Below are positions 60,031 through 64,000 of a stretch of DNA of 64,000 nucleotides, piece by piece (position 1 is the stretch's first letter; the number at the start of each line of letters is the position of its first letter). Under the pieces are notes generated by a model. It saw only the letters and a list, made by a program, of their open reading frames with translations, made no database searches and was not told where the DNA came from. The position numbers and the translations under genes were made by a program. Source of the stretch: Glossina fuscipes. Taxonomy: Eukaryota > Arthropoda > Insecta > Diptera > Glossinidae. The stretch spans positions 201,092 to 265,091 of the forward strand of contig NW_023998492.1 in the NCBI RefSeq assembly GCF_014805625.2. The letters are read 5' to 3'.

Positions 60031-60764
60031 AATCACTTAACATTTTTTTAGTTTCATTAATGTACATTACTCTTGTCGGCGCCGTAAAAATTTTATTTGA
60101 ATAGTTAACGTACAATCGTGCATATTCAGGAAACTAGTACAATAAGTTTAAACAACCAAATCATTGAATGACATACAGCAGAGCACTCAGCTAATATAAA
60201 TTAAATAATAAGAAGAATAATGTGATATATATTTTCATAGATTGCGTATAAAAAATTATATATATGTTTGTATTAGCTTAGAAAGTTTGTTGTCACCAAC
60301 AACGTGAACAATAGCCATGAACAGATTGCCATCTCTTTATGACGAAACAAAAGAAAAGAGTTCATTACATCAACGTAGAGGATATTTGAAAAAATATAGG
60401 CGATGATTTATTGACATATATAAAAATATCAACTTGATAGGAATTTGCATTGGCAAGCATACGTGAGTGTCAAAACAACTGACATACACATTAATGAAAA
60501 TCAATAGCATTAACCATTTTTTAAACGTAATCAAATCACAGCGTTAACATATTCGTGCTCAAGTGTAATAAAGAAAATGTTGCAAATACATACGGCCTTA
60601 CACATAAATTCTGCCTAAAAATTTATAGTGAATTGGTTTTGGGTTTACGACACATTTTTATGAAGTAGTGTCTTCTTTATCAAGTACCTTCTCGCTCAAT
60701 TGTCTTACCGACAAATACAAATTTAGAGAAGAAAAGTTCGGAAAAATTATATTTAATGGTGAGG
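60031..60764. other. AT-rich DNA, no recognised gene
   Basis: Possible LTR or flank of the gypsy relic, but no termini were recognised. Confidence 0.4.
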
Positions 60765-61265
60765 GAAAGCTTAATTTGGGTAGACCTGATGGTCCACATA
60801 AATATTAGGGAGGTGTAGGGAGGCATTTGATTTCTTATGGGGTGTATTTGCAGCACGAAGAAAGTTAAAAGTGTGTTTTGTATTTATCAAAAGGAACGTG
60901 GAGGCATATGTTGTCGGACAACAATTTATTAGACTATTAGGAGCTGAATGACGTTCCAAGGAGACAATGTTCCGATTCATGTCGCACAGCTTACAAAGAA
61001 CTTTTTTCAATCCTTCAATATATCATTACAGGAGTGGCCACCCTTGGATGTCGACCTCAATTTGACACTCCGATCCTTTGGGACCTTTGCAGCTTTCTAC
61101 CAAGATATTTTTAAAGTCTAAGTGATGTTCTACACGTACCGTAAGCTTGAAAAATTGTTGGAATGAGAGAAGATTGCCACGACCATTTTGAGAGACTTAG
61201 TGGCATCTATGCCAAAAAGCGCCTGGAAAGCTAATGAAGTCATATGTTTGTTAGAGCGTAAGTGG
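60765..61265 (+). mobile_element. Tc1-like transposase relic
   Basis: Near 60962 the plus strand reads GDNVPIHVAQLTKNFFQSFN, then EWPPLDVDLNLTLRSFG. This matches the second catalytic block of Tc1-type transposases (QDNAPIH, then WPxxSPDLNPIENLW), with the catalytic Asp of DN present and SPDLNPIE degraded. A later segment, LRDLVASMPKSAWK (about 61190-61230), matches the C-terminal SMPxR motif. Upstream sequence is poorly preserved, and no terminal inverted repeats were found. The opposite-strand frame at 61010-60771 is a shadow. Confidence 0.6.
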
Positions 61266-61702
61266 GGGTGTCGGAGTGGTAAGAAAAAAAGAGGTGAAAC
61301 GAAGACACACTATAAGAAAGTAGTAGCGTAGTATAAGAGAGAGGGTTAGAAGAAAGGAAAGAGCGAAAACGTAGAACGAAAATAAAACAAAGAAAAATGA
61401 GGAACATATTAGATTAATTAAATAATTAATTAAATAAAATAGATGAACCGAAGATTTTGCGAGACTTGATATCATATATATTGTAAAGTACAAATTTTCG
61501 CGGTGGTCTTGCAACCCTTCTCACGCACAAACACTTAATAAACAGTTCTCAAATCACTATATTTCATAATTGCATATATTTTTATTCAATTCTTCGTCTT
61601 TTTTTCATTCGCTAACATCTATACTGACGTTCTTAAGCTATCGAATACATTTTTCTTTCCCGGATTACCGATTGACCTTCCTTGCCAAAGGAAAAACGTT
61701 TA
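61266..61702. other. No recognised gene
   Basis: AT-rich. The frame at 61514-61251 is Leu/Phe/Ser-rich low complexity and probably chance. Confidence 0.4.
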
Positions 61703-62102
61703 NNNNNNNNNNNNNNNNNNNNNNNNNNNNNNNNNNNNNNNNNNNNNNNNNNNNNNNNNNNNNNNNNNNNNNNNNNNNNNNNNNNNNNNNNNNNNNNNNN
61801 NNNNNNNNNNNNNNNNNNNNNNNNNNNNNNNNNNNNNNNNNNNNNNNNNNNNNNNNNNNNNNNNNNNNNNNNNNNNNNNNNNNNNNNNNNNNNNNNNNNN
61901 NNNNNNNNNNNNNNNNNNNNNNNNNNNNNNNNNNNNNNNNNNNNNNNNNNNNNNNNNNNNNNNNNNNNNNNNNNNNNNNNNNNNNNNNNNNNNNNNNNNN
62001 NNNNNNNNNNNNNNNNNNNNNNNNNNNNNNNNNNNNNNNNNNNNNNNNNNNNNNNNNNNNNNNNNNNNNNNNNNNNNNNNNNNNNNNNNNNNNNNNNNNN
62101 NN
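61703..62102. other. Assembly gap (400 N)
   Basis: Four hundred undetermined bases. Frames running through it are artefacts. Confidence 0.99.
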
Positions 62103-63629
62103 TTACTAATATACATATATATGTTTTATAATCACGAACTACTTCGCGCTTTCAAACATGGACTTTTCGATTTATGAATACCCTGAGAGTGTTAGAAGTA
62201 AACCGTCAGAAATAAACGACGTCGGTACGCCGCTATAAAGAGGACGCAAAATATATAAAACCGTCCAATTAGGAACAAATTTTGTATTAATACATTTTTA
62301 AGCTCTTCTTAAAGAAAATATATCTAAGGAATTTCTTTTCCTTGAGAAAAAGACCTTCAGCATTTGCCTTAGTATGCTTTCAATTTCATTTAGAAAAACT
62401 GTAAAACGTATAGAAAGAAAATTTAGTTTGAAAGTTAATTTTGATTTTGTTTTGCTCTCCCATATTTTCTGTTCTCGAAATCTACGCGTTGCTTCACATA
62501 TAAAATAGGAATTACAATATATGTATATGTATTTATGAATAGGAATTCTATTTATCCGGTACGCTTGAAAGGATCTTAGCTGAGTGCCTTTGCATTTTCC
62601 ATTAAAAAAAAATTCTTCATCTGATTCAGCTTAACTATCGAGAAGTAGGAGGCAATAGAAGGAAAAAGCTAAGAACAGTTATTACGGAATGCTTTTTCTA
62701 AAAATTGTTTCTTTCCGCTTTTCTATTTTCTTTCTTTAGTTTTCTTAGTATTCTTTTAATAACAATAGCCTTCAAATATAAGATAAGCGGTTATCTTAGC
62801 AAATAGTATTTCCTTGCTAGGTTAGTGTTATTTTTTTTATTTTATTTATTTTTCATGTCAAGTGCTTTGTGCGAAACATTTATTAAAGAAAAAAAAAAAA
62901 AGAAAACAATAGAGACAATAGAATAAAATATCTTTTGGTTAAAGTGAATCTCATTAGTCATTATATACGCATTCATCGCTATTGGAAAAGGTGACGAACA
63001 TCACGCTACTCATCTCGTCTGGATGTCTCTGTCTGTTACATTATATATAAGTACATTCTGCAAGAGGCAACGCTTCCAGCAACAAAAATTATAACTAAAC
63101 AGTGGCCATCTTCTTTGTATTTTTATGCATGATGATATATTATACATCCAAGTAAACGCATATATAAAAAAGTGGCCAAAACGACTAAAGCAGTTGCTGG
63201 TTGATGAGTAGCAGAAACGAAAACAGGTTCATAAAGTCCAATTAACGTTTGACAAACATGGGGCCGAATCAAACTAAATGACCTATTGGAAAAGCAGTTG
63301 CACTTGTGATTCGAAACCTGACTTTGTCTTTGCAAATGAAACCATCAGTTATCTTTGGGCCTACTCGAAGTATCTTTAAATGCAATGCGATGCAATGTTC
63401 ACATTCCATATTTGAAAATTATAACATTTTAAATAATTTCGTGTTCAGATGTGCGATCTACGTGTTCGATTATGTACGTTTCACATGGAGTACATGTATT
63501 GGTCAAAAACTCGCCTGTGCCTGAGCATAATGTGAAAACATTTGTCAGCAGCACGCGTATGTTTTTAGTAGAGGTGAGGCGAGAAATATAAAATAATCAT
63601 CGATGGGGGAAGCAAGTACAATCGCAAAG
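62103..63629. other. AT-rich DNA, no recognised gene
   Basis: Frames at 63335-63123 and 63306-63524 have no recognisable motif. Confidence 0.45.
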
Positions 63630-64000
63630 CAGACTAACAGGTCCTGATGGCATCCGTGCTATCCTAACCCAGCCAGAAATGTTTACAATTTCCTTTAATA
63701 TATGCCTACAAGAGCAAAGCCAGACAGACAATGCGAGAGCCCTTCAGCTTATAGACCTTTACGCTTGCTTGATGCAACGGGCAAAGTCTACGAGCGGATA
63801 ACTTACAATCGCATAGACGATGTGTCACATAGCAATGAGAACTTGTCCGAATATGAATTTAGACTGAAAAGAAAAAGATGTACTGCAGATGCTATCTAAA
63901 TACTAACCGGTGCAGCCGCCGTATATACATAAAGGAAACGTTGGAAGAGCGGAAAGAAGAGATACCCCTTTGTAACACTATATATTGAAGATGCCATCAA
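63630..64000 (+). mobile_element. R1-like LINE reverse transcriptase, N-terminal part, cut by window end
   Basis: TGPDGIRAIL opens RT motif 1 near 63638. After a frame change, the frame at 63702-63899 reads SPSAYRPLRLLDATGKVYER and NRIDDV, then ENLSEYEFRLKRKRCTADAI, matching the YRPLCLLDTxGKxxERI, LSxxQFGFRxxRSTVDAI series of R1-like LINEs. The final bases encode FVTLYIEDAI, the next RT motif (family TLDIxNAF). Stops and frame changes show decay. The element should continue to the right of the window. Confidence 0.75.

Noticed and set aside
1..64000. CRISPR arrays, bacterial operons, rRNA or phage genes
   Set aside because: No regularly spaced repeats with unique spacers, no ribosome-binding-site-led gene runs and no rRNA sequence. 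Introns, SINEs and LINEs mark the DNA as eukaryotic.

Overview
The window looks like AT-rich nuclear DNA from a higher (cyclorrhaphan) fly, perhaps a tephritid. The evidence is strong AT bias, a 56-base retained intron of fly type, and the set of retroelements: I-clade LINEs ending in (TAA)n, CR1 elements with a PHD-finger ORF1, R1-like LINEs, 412/mdg1-like and other Ty3/gypsy elements, copia, mariner and piggyBac. The species call is inference only. I found no intact host gene. Almost every recognisable coding stretch is a decayed transposable element with stops and frameshifts. The window is best read as TE-rich intergenic or intronic DNA, with three assembly gaps (16297-16396, 41195-41594, 61703-62102).

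Layout. 1-5 kb: an LTR-like end, a CR1 3' fragment, an 18-bp minisatellite and a ~180-bp tandem repeat. 5.2-9.0 kb: a near complete but broken CR1 LINE on the minus strand. 10-13 kb: a GC-richer block, a truncated SINE and an R1-type LINE fragment. 16-23 kb: a 78-bp tandem repeat running into a gap, two mariner relics, a 54-codon orphan ORF, a TTAA-flanked piggyBac-like element and a tRNA-derived SINE. 25.8-27.3 kb: a 5'-truncated I-clade LINE (minus) split by a solo LTR (plus). 28-29.6 kb: a dispersed repeat, an unidentified ORF relic and another CR1 3' end. 33-35 kb: the 5' part of a second I/jockey-type LINE and an LTR-like block. 35.3 kb: a possible host exon pair. 37-39 kb: a 412/mdg1-like gypsy pol (minus). 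40.6 kb: the best preserved SINE. 41.9-42.9 kb: a RhoGEF (spectrin-DH-PH) pseudogene that keeps an intron. 45.2 kb: a textbook solo LTR. 48.5-53.3 kb: the longest I-clade LINE copy. 53.7-54.8 kb: copia pol (minus). 58.8-60.0 kb: a second gypsy pol. 60.8-61.3 kb: a Tc1-like relic. 63.6-64 kb: the start of an R1-like reverse transcriptase cut by the window edge.

The most interesting signal is a likely parasite pair. Three SINE copies (11.6, 23.0 and 40.7 kb), two of them with a tRNA-like head carrying Pol III A and B boxes, end in a ~75-base tail and (TAA)n tract that match the 3' end of the I-clade LINE present here twice (25.8-27.3 and 48.5-53.3 kb). This suggests that the LINE's machinery mobilised the SINE. 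The two LINE copies also share the same internal loss in the RNase H domain, so an already defective lineage was probably amplified in trans.
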